DNA of 64,000 nucleotides from Leclercia sp. 29361 (GCF_011290365.1 NZ_CP049786.1:1612001-1676000); one strand, 5' to 3'; counted from the stretch's first letter, positions 14,025 through 27,530 are shown. The notes: a model not told the origin generated them from the sequence alone. Translations and numbers: made by a program.

Positions 14025-15368
14025 GTGAGCAACCTGTCGCTCGATTTTTCAGATAATGCGTTTCAACCTCTGGCCGCCCGTATGCGGCCAGAAAATTTAG
14101 CACAGTATATTGGCCAGCAGCACCTGCTGGCTGCGGGCAAACCCTTGCCACGCGCCATTGAGGCCGGGCATCTGCACTCCATGATCCTCTGGGGGCCGCC
14201 AGGCACCGGTAAAACGACGCTGGCGGAAGTGATTGCCCGCTATGCCGATGCCGACGTCGAGCGTATCTCCGCCGTCACCTCCGGGGTGAAGGAGATCCGC
14301 GAAGCCATCGAGCGTGCCCGCCAGAACCGTAACGCCGGTCGCCGCACCATCCTGTTTGTCGATGAGGTCCACCGCTTCAACAAGAGCCAGCAGGATGCTT
14401 TCCTGCCGCACATTGAAGACGGCACCATCACCTTTATCGGTGCGACCACTGAAAACCCCTCGTTTGAACTCAACTCTGCACTGTTGTCCCGCGCCCGCGT
14501 CTATCTCCTGAAATCGTTAACCACCGAAGACATTGAGCAGGTGCTGACCCAGGCGATGGACGATAAGGCCCGGGGCTACGGCAGCCAGAATATTGTGCTG
14601 CCAGACGATACCCGTCGCGCCATTGCTGAGCTGGTGAACGGGGATGCGCGCCGGGCGCTGAATACCCTGGAGATGATGGCCGATATGGCCGAAGCCGACG
14701 ACAGCGGCAAGCGGGTGCTGCTCCCGGCGCTGCTGACCGAAATCGCCGGGGAACGCAGTGCGCGCTTTGATAACAAAGGCGACCGTTTCTACGACCTGAT
14801 CTCGGCGCTGCATAAATCGGTGCGCGGCAGCGCGCCCGATGCCGCGCTCTACTGGTATGCACGCATTATCACCGCCGGAGGCGATCCGCTGTACGTGGCC
14901 CGTCGCTGTCTGGCGATTGCCTCGGAAGATGTCGGCAATGCCGACCCGCGTGCCATGCAGGTGGCGCTATCGGCCTGGGACTGTTTCACCCGCGTCGGCC
15001 CCGCCGAAGGCGAGCGCGCCATCGCCCAGGCGATTGTCTATCTGGCCTGCGCCCCGAAAAGCAATGCGGTCTACACCGCATTCAAAGCGGCGATGTCCGA
15101 TGCCCGTGAACGCCCTGATTACGATGTTCCTGACCACTTACGTAATGCCCCGACCAAGCTGATGAAAGAGATGGGCTATGGTCAGCAATATCGCTACGCC
15201 CACGACGAGCCCAACGCCTACGCCGCCGGGGAGGAGTATTTCCCGCAGGAAATGGCACAAACACGCTATTATCGCCCGACAAACAGAGGCCTTGAGGGCA
15301 AGATTGGTGAAAAGCTCACCTGGCTTGCCGGACAGGATCAAAATAGCCCTATAAAACGCTACCGTTAG
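14025..15368 (+). CDS. rarA: Replication-associated recombination protein A (AAA+ ATPase)
   Basis: A clamp-loader-related AAA+ ATPase that acts at stalled replication forks. The 447-residue protein starts at a GTG at 14025, which gives the family N terminus MSNLSLDF. Walker A is GPPGTGKT (57-64) and Walker B is FVDEVH (D113-E114). The C-terminal tetramerisation region ends 'SPIKRYR' as in E. coli. The 9-bp gap to lolA suggests cotranscription. Confidence 0.97.
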   Translation: MSNLSLDFSDNAFQPLAARMRPENLAQYIGQQHLLAAGKPLPRAIEAGHLHSMILWGPPGTGKTTLAEVIARYADADVERISAVTSGVKEIREAIERARQNRNAGRRTILFVDEVHRFNKSQQDAFLPHIEDGTITFIGATTENPSFELNSALLSRARVYLLKSLTTEDIEQVLTQAMDDKARGYGSQNIVLPDDTRRAIAELVNGDARRALNTLEMMADMAEADDSGKRVLLPALLTEIAGERSARFDNKGDRFYDLISALHKSVRGSAPDAALYWYARIITAGGDPLYVARRCLAIASEDVGNADPRAMQVALSAWDCFTRVGPAEGERAIAQAIVYLACAPKSNAVYTAFKAAMSDARERPDYDVPDHLRNAPTKLMKEMGYGQQYRYAHDEPNAYAAGEEYFPQEMAQTRYYRPTNRGLEGKIGEKLTWLAGQDQNSPIKRYR

Positions 15369-15400
15369 GGCTATCGTTGCGGTAATGTTGGCAATGTATC

Positions 15401-15440
15401 TGATGACCGCAGGCTGCGGTCATTTCCTCCTATTTTTTAA
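15401..15440 (+). terminator. Hairpin between rarA and serS
   Basis: ATGACCGCAG (15403-15412) and CTGCGGTCAT (15414-15423) form a strong inverted repeat, followed by a T-rich stretch at 15422-15438. It probably ends the lolA-rarA transcript. Confidence 0.6.
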
Positions 15441-16754
<1,314 letters not shown>

Positions 16755-16767
16755 TCTGCCTTAACAT

Positions 16768-16796
16768 AAAAAAAGCGCCTGCGGGCGCTTTTTTTA
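16768..16796 (+). terminator. Rho-independent terminator after serS
   Basis: AGCGCC (16774-16779) and GGCGCT (16784-16789) pair around TGCG, followed by a run of seven T residues. Confidence 0.92.
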
Positions 16797-16938
16797 TGCC
16801 CCGCTTTTGACATCAGGCAATACCCCCTCCCTCCAAAGGGGTAATACTCTCCGGGCAGTTGGTTAGCATAAACCTCTGCTAATGCAATCACTCCTTTATA
16901 TAAATAACTATATAGCGGTTGCTGCCGCACAGGGATCT

Positions 16939-16952
16939 TTGTGAGCAATCAA
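16939..16952. promoter_or_regulatory. FNR-like sequence just upstream of dmsA
   Basis: TTGTGAGCAATCAA matches the FNR consensus TTGAT-N4-ATCAA at 8 of 10 positions; its right half is perfect. It ends only 11 bases before the dmsA start, which is too close for ordinary class II activation, so it may be a chance match. I found no better FNR site in the 209 bp before dmsA. Confidence 0.3.
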
Positions 16953-16963
16953 AGTGAGAGTCT

Positions 16964-19408
16964 ATGAAAATAAAAACGCCTGATGCCTTGCTGGCTGCCG
17001 AGGTTAGCCGTCGCGGGCTGATGAAAACCACCGCGATTGGCGGCCTGGCAGTTGCCAGTAGCGCATTGTCTTTGCCTTTTTCACGCCTGACGTCCGCGGC
17101 GGAAGCCGTTGCTGCCGTGAAGCCGGATGAAAAGGTGGTCTGGAGCGCCTGTACGGTGAACTGTGGCAGTCGCTGCCCGTTGCGAATGCATGTCATCGAC
17201 GGTGAGATCAAATACGTTGAGACCGACAATACCGGGGATGATAACTACGAGGGGTTACACCAGGTGCGCGCCTGTCTGCGCGGCCGTTCGATGCGCCGTC
17301 GCGTCTATAACCCGGATCGCCTGAAATATCCGATGAAACGTGTCGGCAAGCGCGGGGAGGGCAAATTCGAGCGTATCAGCTGGGACGAGGCCTTCGATAC
17401 CATTGCCAGCAATATGCAGCGCCTGATTAAAGACTACGGCAACGAGTCTATCTACCTTAACTACGGCACCGGCACCCTCGGCGGAACCCTGACCCGCTCC
17501 TGGCCGCCGGGCAAAACCCTGATTGCCCGCCTGATGAACTGCTGCGGGGGCTACCTCAACCATTACGGTGACTACTCTACCGCGCAGATTGCTGCAGGCC
17601 TCAACTACACCTACGGCGGCTGGGCCGATGGCAACAGCCCGTCGGATATCGAAAACAGCCAACTGGTGGTGCTGTTCGGCAACAACCCCGGCGAAACGCG
17701 AATGAGCGGCGGCGGGGTGACCTACTACGTCGAACAGGCACGACAAAAATCGAATGCCCGGATGATCGTCATCGACCCACGCTACACCGACACCGGGGCA
17801 GGGCGCGAGGATGAGTGGATCCCGATCCGTCCGGGAACCGATGCGGCGCTGATCTCGGCCCTGGCCTGGGTGATGATCGAGGAGAATCTCGTCGATCAAC
17901 CATTCCTCGATAAATACTGCGTCGGCTACGATGAGAAAACGCTGCCGGAAGGCGCGCCGGCGAACGGCCACTACAAAGCCTATATTCTTGGTCAGGGCAA
18001 TGACGGGATCGCCAAAACCCCGGCCTGGGCTGCGGCCATTACCGGTATTCCTGAAGCGCGTATCGTGAAGCTGGCGCGTGAAATCGCCGGGGCGAAACCG
18101 GCCTTTATCTCCCAGGGCTGGGGTCCGCAGCGTCATGCCAATGGCGAGCTGGTGTCGCGTGCTATCGCCATGCTGGCGATTCTGACCGGCAACGTGGGGA
18201 TCAACGGCGGCAACAGCGGGGCGCGTGAAGGCTCGTACTCCCTGCCGTTTGTGCGCATGCCAACCCTGGAAAATCCAGTTCAGACCAGTATCTCAATGTT
18301 TATGTGGACCGATGCCATCGAGCGCGGCCCGGAGATGACCGCCACTCGCGATGGGGTGCGCGGCAAAGAGAAGCTCGACGTACCGATCAAGATGATCTGG
18401 AACTACGCCGGAAACTGTCTGATCAACCAGCACTCACAGATCAACCGCACCCACGATATTCTGCAGGACGACAAAAAATGCGAGCTGATTGTGGTGGTGG
18501 ATTGCCATATGACCTCGTCGGCGAAATATGCCGATATCCTGCTGCCGGACTGCACCGCCTCTGAACAGATGGACTTCGCCCTGGATGCCTCCTGCGGCAA
18601 CATGTCGTACGTGATTTTTGCCGATCAGGCGATTAAACCGCGTTTTGAGTGCAAAACCATCTATGAGATGACCACTGAACTGGCAAAACGCATGGGCGTT
18701 GAGCAGCAGTTCACCGAAGGCCGCACCCAGGAAGGGTGGATGCGTCACCTGTATGAGCAGTCGCGCCAGGCTATTCCGGCGTTGCTGCCGTTTGATGAGT
18801 TCCGTCAGCAGGGCATGTTCAAGCAGCGTGACCCGGAAGGGCATCACGTGGCCTATAAAGCCTTCCGCGCCGATCCCGCCGCGAATCCTCTCACCACGCC
18901 ATCAGGTAAAATTGAGATCTACTCCGCCGAGCTGGCGCAGATCGCCGCAACCTGGGAGCTGGAGCAGGGCGATGTGATCGATCCACTCCCGGTCTACAGC
19001 CCAGGCTTTGAGAACTACGACGATCCGCAGAGCAAAGACTTCCCGCTACAGCTCACCGGCTTCCACTACAAAGCGCGCACGCACTCCACCTACGGCAACG
19101 TTGACGTGCTGAAGGCGGCCTGTCGGCAGGAGATCTGGCTCAACCCGCTGGACGCGCAACGCCGCGGGATCGCCAACGGCGACCGGGTGCGGATCTTCAA
19201 CGGGCGCGGCGAAGTGCATATCGAAGCCAAAGTGACGCCGCGCATCCTGCCGGGTGTGGTGGCGTTAGGCGAAGGGGCCTGGTACAACCCGGACGCGAAC
19301 CGCGTCGATCAGGCAGGCTGCATTAACGTGCTGACCACCCAACGCCCGTCGCCGCTGGCGAAAGGCAACCCGTCTCACAGTAACCTGGTTCAGGTTGAAA
19401 AGGCGTAA
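16964..19408 (+). CDS. dmsA: Dimethyl sulfoxide reductase catalytic subunit A
   Basis: The molybdopterin-guanine-dinucleotide enzyme reduces DMSO and amine N-oxides during anaerobic respiration. The 814-residue precursor has a twin-arginine signal (SRRGLMK, residues 15-21). An N-terminal iron-sulfur motif follows (CTVNCGSRC and a later Cys in RACLRGRS). The serine in 'YGDYS' is the expected molybdenum ligand by homology. It is first in the dmsABC operon; dmsB begins 10 bp after its stop. Confidence 0.98.
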   Translation: MKIKTPDALLAAEVSRRGLMKTTAIGGLAVASSALSLPFSRLTSAAEAVAAVKPDEKVVWSACTVNCGSRCPLRMHVIDGEIKYVETDNTGDDNYEGLHQVRACLRGRSMRRRVYNPDRLKYPMKRVGKRGEGKFERISWDEAFDTIASNMQRLIKDYGNESIYLNYGTGTLGGTLTRSWPPGKTLIARLMNCCGGYLNHYGDYSTAQIAAGLNYTYGGWADGNSPSDIENSQLVVLFGNNPGETRMSGGGVTYYVEQARQKSNARMIVIDPRYTDTGAGREDEWIPIRPGTDAALISALAWVMIEENLVDQPFLDKYCVGYDEKTLPEGAPANGHYKAYILGQGNDGIAKTPAWAAAITGIPEARIVKLAREIAGAKPAFISQGWGPQRHANGELVSRAIAMLAILTGNVGINGGNSGAREGSYSLPFVRMPTLENPVQTSISMFMWTDAIERGPEMTATRDGVRGKEKLDVPIKMIWNYAGNCLINQHSQINRTHDILQDDKKCELIVVVDCHMTSSAKYADILLPDCTASEQMDFALDASCGNMSYVIFADQAIKPRFECKTIYEMTTELAKRMGVEQQFTEGRTQEGWMRHLYEQSRQAIPALLPFDEFRQQGMFKQRDPEGHHVAYKAFRADPAANPLTTPSGKIEIYSAELAQIAATWELEQGDVIDPLPVYSPGFENYDDPQSKDFPLQLTGFHYKARTHSTYGNVDVLKAACRQEIWLNPLDAQRRGIANGDRVRIFNGRGEVHIEAKVTPRILPGVVALGEGAWYNPDANRVDQAGCINVLTTQRPSPLAKGNPSHSNLVQVEKA

Positions 19409-19418
19409 GGAGTAGCCG

Positions 19419-20036
19419 ATGACCACTCAGTATGGATTTTTTATTGATTCCAGCCGCTGCACCGGGTGCAAAACCTGCGAACTGGCGTGCAAGGATTACA
19501 AGGACCTGACCCCGGACGTCAGCTTCCGCCGCATCTACGAGTACGCGGGCGGCGACTGGCAGGAGGACAACGGGGTCTGGCAGCAGAACGTGTTTGCCTA
19601 CTACCTCTCCATCGCCTGCAACCACTGCGAGGATCCGGCCTGCACCAAAGTCTGCCCCAGCGGGGCGATGCACAAGCGCGACGACGGCTTTGTGGTGGTG
19701 AATGAGGATGTCTGCATCGGGTGTCGCTACTGCCATATGGCCTGCCCGTACGGCGCCCCGCAGTACAACGCCGCCAAAGGCCATATGACCAAGTGTGACG
19801 GCTGCCATGAGCGTGTCGCGGACGGTAAAAAACCAATCTGCGTCGAGTCCTGCCCGCTGCGGGCCCTGGACTTCGGCCCGATTGAGGAGTTGCGTCAGAA
19901 ACACGGCAAGCTGGCCGCCGTCGCCCCGCTGCCGTCAGCGCACTTCACGAAGCCGAGTATCGTCATTAAACCCAATGCCAACAGCCGCCCCACGGGTGAT
20001 ACCACCGGCTATCTGGCCAATCCGAAGGAGGTGTGA
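19419..20036 (+). CDS. dmsB: DMSO reductase electron-transfer subunit B
   Basis: The 205-residue ferredoxin-like subunit carries electrons from DmsC to DmsA through four [4Fe-4S] clusters. Four cysteine groups are visible: CTGCKTCELAC near the N terminus, CNHCEDPACTKVC, CIGCRYCHMAC, and CDGC with a later CVESC. It has no signal of its own and travels with DmsA through Tat. The next start codon lies two bases after its stop codon. Confidence 0.98.
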   Translation: MTTQYGFFIDSSRCTGCKTCELACKDYKDLTPDVSFRRIYEYAGGDWQEDNGVWQQNVFAYYLSIACNHCEDPACTKVCPSGAMHKRDDGFVVVNEDVCIGCRYCHMACPYGAPQYNAAKGHMTKCDGCHERVADGKKPICVESCPLRALDFGPIEELRQKHGKLAAVAPLPSAHFTKPSIVIKPNANSRPTGDTTGYLANPKEV

Positions 20037-20037
20037 G

Positions 20038-20901
20038 ATGGGAAGCGGATGGCATGAATGGCCGTTGATGATTTTTACGGTTTTCGGACAGTGTGTGGCG
20101 GGCGGTTTTATCGTTCTCGCCCTGGCGTTATTAAAAGGCGATCTGAACAGGGAGCAACAGCAGCGGCTGGTGTTGAGCATGTTTGGTCTGTGGGTGCTGA
20201 TGGGGATCGGCTTTATTGCCTCCACGCTGCACCTCGGTTCGCCTATGCGCGCGTTCAACTCTCTGAATCGTGTAGGGGCGTCTTCCCTCAGCAACGAGAT
20301 CGCCAGCGGGGCGATCTTCTTTGCGGTCGGGGGCCTGGGCTGGCTGCTGGCGGTACTGAAAAAACTGCCGGCAGGCTTACGCACTCTGTGGCTGATTGTG
20401 ACCATGGTGCTGGGGGTGGTGTTCGTCTGGATGATGGTGCGGGTCTATAACACCATCGACACGGTCCCGACCTGGTACAGCGTCTGGACGCCGATGAGCT
20501 TCTTCCTGACCCTGTTTATCGGCGGCCCGCTGCTGGGCTTCCTGCTCCTGCGCGTGGCGGGCGTTGACGGCTGGGCAATGCGTTTACTGCCGGCCGTGAC
20601 GCTGCTGGCGCTGGCGGTGAGTACGGTCGTGGCCCTGGTGCAGGGCGCGGAGCTGGCGACCATTCACAGTTCCATTCAGCAGGCCTCGGCCCTGGTGCCC
20701 GATTATGGCTCGCTGATGGCCTGGCGTGTGGTGCTGCTGGCGGCGACGCTGGTGTGCTGGATTGTGCCGCAGCTGAAAGGTTATCAGCCTGCGCTCCCGC
20801 TGCTGTCGCTGGCATTTGTGCTGGTGCTGGCGGGTGAGTTGATTGGCCGCGGGGTGTTTTACGGTCTGCATATGACGGTTGGAATGGCTGTCGCCAGTTA
20901 A
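20038..20901 (+). CDS. dmsC: DMSO reductase membrane anchor subunit C
   Basis: This inner-membrane subunit oxidises menaquinol and anchors DmsAB. The chosen ATG at 20038 gives 287 residues beginning MGSGWHEWPL, the E. coli length; the longer upstream frame only shadows dmsB. About eight hydrophobic helices run through the protein. A terminator follows the stop codon. Confidence 0.97.
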   Translation: MGSGWHEWPLMIFTVFGQCVAGGFIVLALALLKGDLNREQQQRLVLSMFGLWVLMGIGFIASTLHLGSPMRAFNSLNRVGASSLSNEIASGAIFFAVGGLGWLLAVLKKLPAGLRTLWLIVTMVLGVVFVWMMVRVYNTIDTVPTWYSVWTPMSFFLTLFIGGPLLGFLLLRVAGVDGWAMRLLPAVTLLALAVSTVVALVQGAELATIHSSIQQASALVPDYGSLMAWRVVLLAATLVCWIVPQLKGYQPALPLLSLAFVLVLAGELIGRGVFYGLHMTVGMAVAS

Positions 20902-20920
20902 CACTGATGATTGTTATATA

Positions 20921-20952
20921 AAGCCGGGACTTAGAGCCCGGCTTTTCTTTTT
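20921..20952 (+). terminator. Terminator of dmsABC
   Basis: AAGCCGGG (20921-20928) pairs with CCCGGCTT (20937-20944), followed by a T-rich tract. Confidence 0.88.
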
Positions 20953-21175
20953 TCAATCATGAAATTTTTCAACTGTCGTCTGGTTGTAATTTTGGAGCTA
21001 AATAAACAAAAACAAACACATAAATTATATTGATAGCGGACTTTGCATTAGCAGGATGAGTTTTTTCAATCGACAGGGAACATATTGTGCGTGCGGCACA
21101 ATAGGGTGGATTGACTTTGTTTTTGCCAGTGGCATGATGCGCACGAAATCTGAACTTCCTCACGGTTTTTAATCC

Positions 21176-22324
21176 ATGTCGACCTATACCCGGCCAGTGC
21201 TCCTGTTGCTCTGTGGCCTGCTTTTGCTGACCCTCGCGATCGCGGTGTTAAATACACTCGTTCCGCTGTGGCTCGCCCATGAAAACTTACCTACCTGGCA
21301 GGTGGGTATGGTCAGCTCGTCCTTTTTTACCGGTAATCTGCTGGGCACCCTGATGACGGGAAGCCTGATTAAACGTTTTGGTTTTAATCGCAGCTATTAT
21401 CTGGCCTCGCTTATTTTTGCCGTCGGCTGTGCCGGGTTAGGGCTGATGGTCGGTTTCTGGAGCTGGATGGTCTGGCGCTTTATCGCCGGCGTCGGCTGCG
21501 CCATGATCTGGGTGGTGGTGGAAAGCGCCCTGATGTGCAGCGGTACCTCCCGCAACCGGGGGCGTCTGCTGGCGGCCTATATGATGGTCTATTACGTCGG
21601 CACCGTGCTGGGCCAGCTGATGGTCAGCAAACTGCCAACCGACCTGATGAGCGTCCTGCCGTGGGTGACCGGCATGGTGCTGGCTGCCATTCTGCCACTG
21701 CTCTTTACGCGTATTGTGAACCAGAGCAGCGAGCATCAGGAGGCGACCCACATCTGGCCGATGCTCAGACTGCGTCAGGCGCGTCTGGGAGTGAACGGCT
21801 GCATTATTTCCGGGATTGTGCTGGGCTCGCTGTATGGCCTGATGCCGCTCTATCTGAACCATCAGGGAGTCAGTGATTCCGGGATCGGTTTCTGGATGGC
21901 GGTGATGGTCAGCGCCGGGATTGTCGGGCAGTGGCCGGTTGGCCGTCTTGCCGACCGCTTTGGACGCCTGCTGGTGCTGCGCGTTCAGGTCTTTGTAGTG
22001 ATCATGGGCTGTCTCGCCATGCTGAGTAATGCCGCGATGGCGCCGGCGCTGTTTATTCTGGGTGCGGCGGGCTTTACCCTCTATCCGGTGGCGATGGCCT
22101 GGGCCTGTGAGAAAGTCGAGCACCATCAGCTGGTGGCGATGAACCAGGCGCTGTTGCTGAGTTATACCATCGGCAGCTTGCTGGGGCCGACCTTTACCGC
22201 GATGCTGATGCAGAACTTTTCCGACAATCTGCTGTTTATCATGATTGCCAGCGTGTCATTTATTTATCTGTTAATGCTTCTGCGTAAAGTGGGCGAACAT
22301 CCAACGCCGGTGGCGCATGCCTGA
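21176..22324 (+). CDS. ycaD: MFS transporter YcaD
   Basis: The 382-residue major-facilitator protein of unknown substrate matches E. coli YcaD in length and sequence. About twelve hydrophobic segments are visible, with the MFS loop motif '[11 protein letters not shown]' after the second helix and 'GRLADRFGR' in the second half. In K-12 ycaC lies near dmsC and ycaD; no ycaC is present here, and the 274-bp gap before ycaD holds only the dms terminator and an AT-rich likely promoter. Confidence 0.95.
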   Translation: MSTYTRPVLLLLCGLLLLTLAIAVLNTLVPLWLAHENLPTWQVGMVSSSFFTGNLLGTLMTGSLIKRFGFNRSYYLASLIFAVGCAGLGLMVGFWSWMVWRFIAGVGCAMIWVVVESALMCSGTSRNRGRLLAAYMMVYYVGTVLGQLMVSKLPTDLMSVLPWVTGMVLAAILPLLFTRIVNQSSEHQEATHIWPMLRLRQARLGVNGCIISGIVLGSLYGLMPLYLNHQGVSDSGIGFWMAVMVSAGIVGQWPVGRLADRFGRLLVLRVQVFVVIMGCLAMLSNAAMAPALFILGAAGFTLYPVAMAWACEKVEHHQLVAMNQALLLSYTIGSLLGPTFTAMLMQNFSDNLLFIMIASVSFIYLLMLLRKVGEHPTPVAHA

Positions 22325-22330
22325 TTAAAT

Positions 22331-22357
22331 AAAAGCCTGTCGCTGACAGGCTTTTTT
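22331..22357 (+). terminator. Terminator after ycaD
   Basis: AAGCCTGTC (22333-22341) and GACAGGCTT (22345-22353) pair around a 3-base loop, followed by a T-run. Confidence 0.92.
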
Positions 22358-22448
22358 GTCTCTGTCACATCTAAGAGTTTTACGCATTGTTTGTTTATCG
22401 CGCCGGGTGATAATTCGGATGTGTTTTATCACTAAAAAGGCAGCGATC

Positions 22449-22955
22449 ATGGCTACTCGTCGTTTTATCCCTACAGCGCTGGCAGTAGTATTATCTTTAA
22501 CCTTTGCAACTGCACCTGCTATGGCTAATCCGGGTAACGGAAATGGCAATGGCGGTGGGCAAGGTAATAGCGGCAGTCATGGTAACGGCAATTCCGGTAA
22601 AGGTAATGCCGGTAACCAGGACCATAAACAAAATAATGGTCACCCGAATTCAGGCAAATCAAATAAGAGCGTTAAAGACGATGTCGATGCACGCGTCAGT
22701 TACGACCATGCCCGGCACCTGGCGTTGAATTACGGCTTAACGGGGTATGATTCGCTGCCGCCGGGCATTGCGAAAAACCTGGCACGTGGTAAACCGCTGC
22801 CTCCGGGCATCGCGAAGAAGACCGTTCCGGCATCGATGTTAGGTCAATTACCTTCGTATCCGGGCTATGAATGGCGGGTGGTCGGAAAAGATCTGGTCTT
22901 AATTGCGTTGAGTACTGCAATTGTGACCACCATTATTAATGGCGTCTTTAACTAG
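22449..22955 (+). CDS. CigR-family (RcnB-like) exported protein
   Basis: The 168-residue protein starts at the ATG at 22449, preceded by an AAGG ribosome-binding site; the in-frame extension upstream is not used. A signal peptide (residues 1-27, cleavage near APAMA) is followed by a Gly/Asn-rich low-complexity segment (28-75, repeated G-N-G units). The core contains two copies of L-P-P-G-I-A-K and the 'WRVVGKDLVLI' motif, then a hydrophobic C-terminal segment (about 149-165). This architecture is that of Salmonella CigR, described as an anti-virulence regulator or effector; the role in non-pathogens is unknown. It stands alone between terminators where K-12 carries ycaM/ycaN/ycaK, so it is an accessory gene at a variable site. 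Confidence 0.85.
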   Translation: MATRRFIPTALAVVLSLTFATAPAMANPGNGNGNGGGQGNSGSHGNGNSGKGNAGNQDHKQNNGHPNSGKSNKSVKDDVDARVSYDHARHLALNYGLTGYDSLPPGIAKNLARGKPLPPGIAKKTVPASMLGQLPSYPGYEWRVVGKDLVLIALSTAIVTTIINGVFN

Positions 22956-22958
22956 ACA

Positions 22959-22990
22959 ACAAAACGCCCGGCTTTTACCGGGCGTTTTAT
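22959..22990. terminator. Bidirectional terminator between the cigR-like gene and pflA
   Basis: AAAACGCCCGG (22961-22971) pairs perfectly with CCGGGCGTTTT (22978-22988) around a 6-base loop. A and T runs on both sides let it serve both convergent genes. Confidence 0.92.
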
Positions 22991-23730
22991 TAATACATGA
23001 CTTTGTGACCGTACTGCTCGAGAATGCCTTTGACGCGTTCCATGGTCTCTTTCTTCGGCGGCTTAACGCCATCGAGCTTATACTCTTCGCCCATCGCCAC
23101 CCATTTATGTTTGCCCAGCTCGTGATACGGCAGTAATTCAATTTTTTCAACGTTGCCCATATCACGCGTGAACTCACCCAGGCGGTGAGCAGAATCGTCA
23201 TCATCTGACCAGCCCGGCACCACCACATAACGGATCCAGGTTTTAATCCCTTTGCCCGAAATGTATTTCGCGAACTCCAGGGTGCGATGGTTAGAGACAC
23301 CGACCAGATTCTGGTGAATTTCGTCGTTCATCTGCTTAAGATCCAGCATCACCAGGTCGGTGACTTCCAGCAGCTCATCAATCACCGGATCGTAGCGGCG
23401 GACAAAGCCGTTGGTATCCAGGCAGGTATGAATACTCTCTTTATGACAGGCGCGGAACCAGTCGCGAACAAACTCAGCCTGCAGGATCGCTTCTCCGCCG
23501 GAAGCAGTCACGCCGCCGCCAGAGGCATTCATAAAGTGGCGATAGGTCACCACCTCTTTCATTAATTCATCAACGGTGACTTCTTTGCCACCGTGGGTAT
23601 CCCAGGTGTCGCGGTTATGGCAGTACAGGCAGCGCATCAGGCAGCCCTGGAAGAAGGTAATAAAGCGGATGCCCGGGCCATCGACGGTGCCACAGGACTC
23701 AAAGGAGTGAATGCGACCAATAGTTGACAT
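22990..23730 (-). CDS. pflA: Pyruvate formate-lyase 1 activating enzyme
   Basis: This radical-SAM enzyme installs the glycyl radical on PflB. The ATG at 23730 gives 246 residues beginning [10 protein letters not shown], the E. coli length; the frame stays open 37 codons upstream without family similarity. The iron-sulfur/SAM motif is CLMRCLYC (Cys30, Cys34, Cys37). It lies downstream of pflB with its own promoter space after the pflB terminator. Confidence 0.98.
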   Translation of the reverse strand: MSTIGRIHSFESCGTVDGPGIRFITFFQGCLMRCLYCHNRDTWDTHGGKEVTVDELMKEVVTYRHFMNASGGGVTASGGEAILQAEFVRDWFRACHKESIHTCLDTNGFVRRYDPVIDELLEVTDLVMLDLKQMNDEIHQNLVGVSNHRTLEFAKYISGKGIKTWIRYVVVPGWSDDDDSAHRLGEFTRDMGNVEKIELLPYHELGKHKWVAMGEEYKLDGVKPPKKETMERVKGILEQYGHKVMY

Positions 23731-23866
23731 TGCGGTGATATCTCCAGATTCGGCCCGTCCGGGGCCTGTGTATACGCACAACTCAAGCGGCTGTGTCGAG
23801 TCTGTTTTGGCTGTTATCCATTCATTATAGATAGCGGGCAAAAGAGACTGCGGTACGGGAGGTGTT

Positions 23867-23898
23867 AAAAAGGCCCCACTTGCGTGGAGCCTTTATTG
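23867..23898 (-). terminator. Terminator after pflB
   Basis: AAAGGCCCCAC (23869-23879) pairs with GTGGAGCCTTT (23884-23894) with one mismatch. Read leftward it is followed by a T-rich stretch. It separates focA-pflB from pflA. Confidence 0.8.
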
Positions 23899-23933
23899 TA
23901 CGCGTTTTACGGCGTCATTTCAGTCAAATCCAC

Positions 23934-26216
<2,283 letters not shown>

Positions 26217-26267
26217 GTAACACCTACCTTCTTAAGTGGATTTTTTATTTACTGCCTGAGAAAACCA

Positions 26268-27125
26268 TTAATGATGGTTATCGCCACGCAGGTAAATGAC
26301 CCAGTATGTCAACCCAACCAGCAGACCACCGCCAATAATGTTCCCGATTGTGACTGGGATCAGGTTATCAGTAATGAAGTTCATAACGGTCAGGTGAGAG
26401 AAACTTTCCGGGCTGGAACCTACTGCGGTCCAGAACTCCGGGCTGGCAAAATCACGGATTACAATACCCAGAGGGATCATAAACATGTTTGCAATACTGT
26501 GTTCAAAGCCGCTGGCAACGAACATGGCGACAGGCAGAACCATGATCATGGCTTTGTCCATCAGGCTGCGTCCGGAGTAGCTCATCCAGACAGCCAGGCA
26601 GACCATCAGGTTGGCGAGAATGCCAAGCGCAACGGCTTCAATAAATGTGTGATGTACTTTGTGGTCGGCGGTCTGCAGGACATTAAGCCCCCACGCGCCG
26701 TTGGCGGTCATATATTCACCCGACAACCACATCAGCAGGACAAACAGCAGGCAACCAATCAGGTTTCCAACGTAAACGTTGAGCCAGTTTTTTGCCAGTT
26801 GGCCCCAGGTAATCTTACCGCTGGCTTTCGCGACGACGATAAGCACCGTAGAGGTAAAGAGGTCAGCGCCGCAGATAACGCACAGGATCAAACCCAGTGA
26901 GAAACAGATGCCGCCGATAAGCTTGGCGATACCAAAAGGCATCCCGGCAGTACCGGTGGTGGCGGTGATATAGAAAACAAAGGCAATGGAGATGAACACC
27001 CCGGCAGTGATGGCCAGGAAGAACGTCGTCATCGGTTGTTTCGTTGCTTTATAGACACCCGCTTCTTCGGCAACTTTCGCCATGGCAGCTGGGAGTAAAA
27101 GATCAAAAGGGTTGTCAGCTTTCAC
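26268..27125 (-). CDS. focA: Formate channel FocA
   Basis: A pentameric formate channel of the FNT family that exports formate in early fermentation and takes it up at low pH. The start is a GTG at 27125, preceded by an AGAGAG ribosome-binding tract, as in E. coli. This gives 285 residues beginning MKADNPFDLL; the 40-codon in-frame extension is not used. Six helices are evident, and the gating histidine lies in 'FEHSIANMF'. Confidence 0.98.
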   Translation of the reverse strand: MKADNPFDLLLPAAMAKVAEEAGVYKATKQPMTTFFLAITAGVFISIAFVFYITATTGTAGMPFGIAKLIGGICFSLGLILCVICGADLFTSTVLIVVAKASGKITWGQLAKNWLNVYVGNLIGCLLFVLLMWLSGEYMTANGAWGLNVLQTADHKVHHTFIEAVALGILANLMVCLAVWMSYSGRSLMDKAMIMVLPVAMFVASGFEHSIANMFMIPLGIVIRDFASPEFWTAVGSSPESFSHLTVMNFITDNLIPVTIGNIIGGGLLVGLTYWVIYLRGDNHH

Positions 27126-27185
27126 ACTAACTCTCTCTTTATTAAGTCGGCGACGAGATACTAACAAAGCATTATAGAAGAGAAA

Positions 27186-27199
27186 TTGATGTAGATCAT
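27186..27199 (-). promoter_or_regulatory. FNR binding site upstream of focA
   Basis: TTGATGTAGATCAT matches TTGAT-N4-ATCAA at nine of ten positions. It lies about 60 bp before the focA start, consistent with anaerobic activation of the proximal pfl promoter. Confidence 0.75.
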
Positions 27200-27451
27200 A
27201 TCTCGCCTGGCTTATAGGCCCGCAAAGTGCGTGGTTTTTCGGCAAATGCGGAGTAAGTATTTGATTATCCGTATAAAAATAAATTTTAAAACTTACAAAA
27301 TGATTTGATTTTTTTCTTCCGACGCTCTCCCGGACAGTTAATTATAATGGAGTATTTCATATAAAAAGTAACAATAACCGTCAGGTCGCCATTATTATAG
27401 CTACCAATATTTAACCTTATTATTACAATTAAATTTTATTGCCGTAGAAAT

Positions 27452-27486
27452 AAAAAACGGGGCAATAAAATTGCCCCGTAATATAA
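27452..27486 (-). terminator. Terminator after ycaO
   Basis: ACGGGGCAA (27457-27465) pairs perfectly with TTGCCCCGT (27471-27479). Read leftward it is followed by a run of T residues. Confidence 0.88.
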
Positions 27487-27530
27487 CGTAGGCGACTGTA
27501 TACGCCTACTATCTGTAATGTTATGTAACG

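Larger units (their letters stand above)
27126..27530 (-). promoter_or_regulatory. focA-pflB promoter region
   Basis: The 405 bp between ycaO and focA are AT-rich (especially 27240-27450) and contain no gene. They correspond to the multi-promoter pfl regulatory region of E. coli, controlled by ArcA, FNR and IHF. I can place one FNR site and the ycaO terminator; other sites would need a matrix search. A further small inverted repeat, GTAGGCG to CGCCTAC, lies at about 27488-27510. Confidence 0.75.

Noticed and set aside
22959-22990. Insertion-sequence end or attachment site beside the cigR-like gene
   Set aside because: The inverted repeat is an ordinary bidirectional terminator with A/T flanks. 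No target duplication or transposase remnant was seen.
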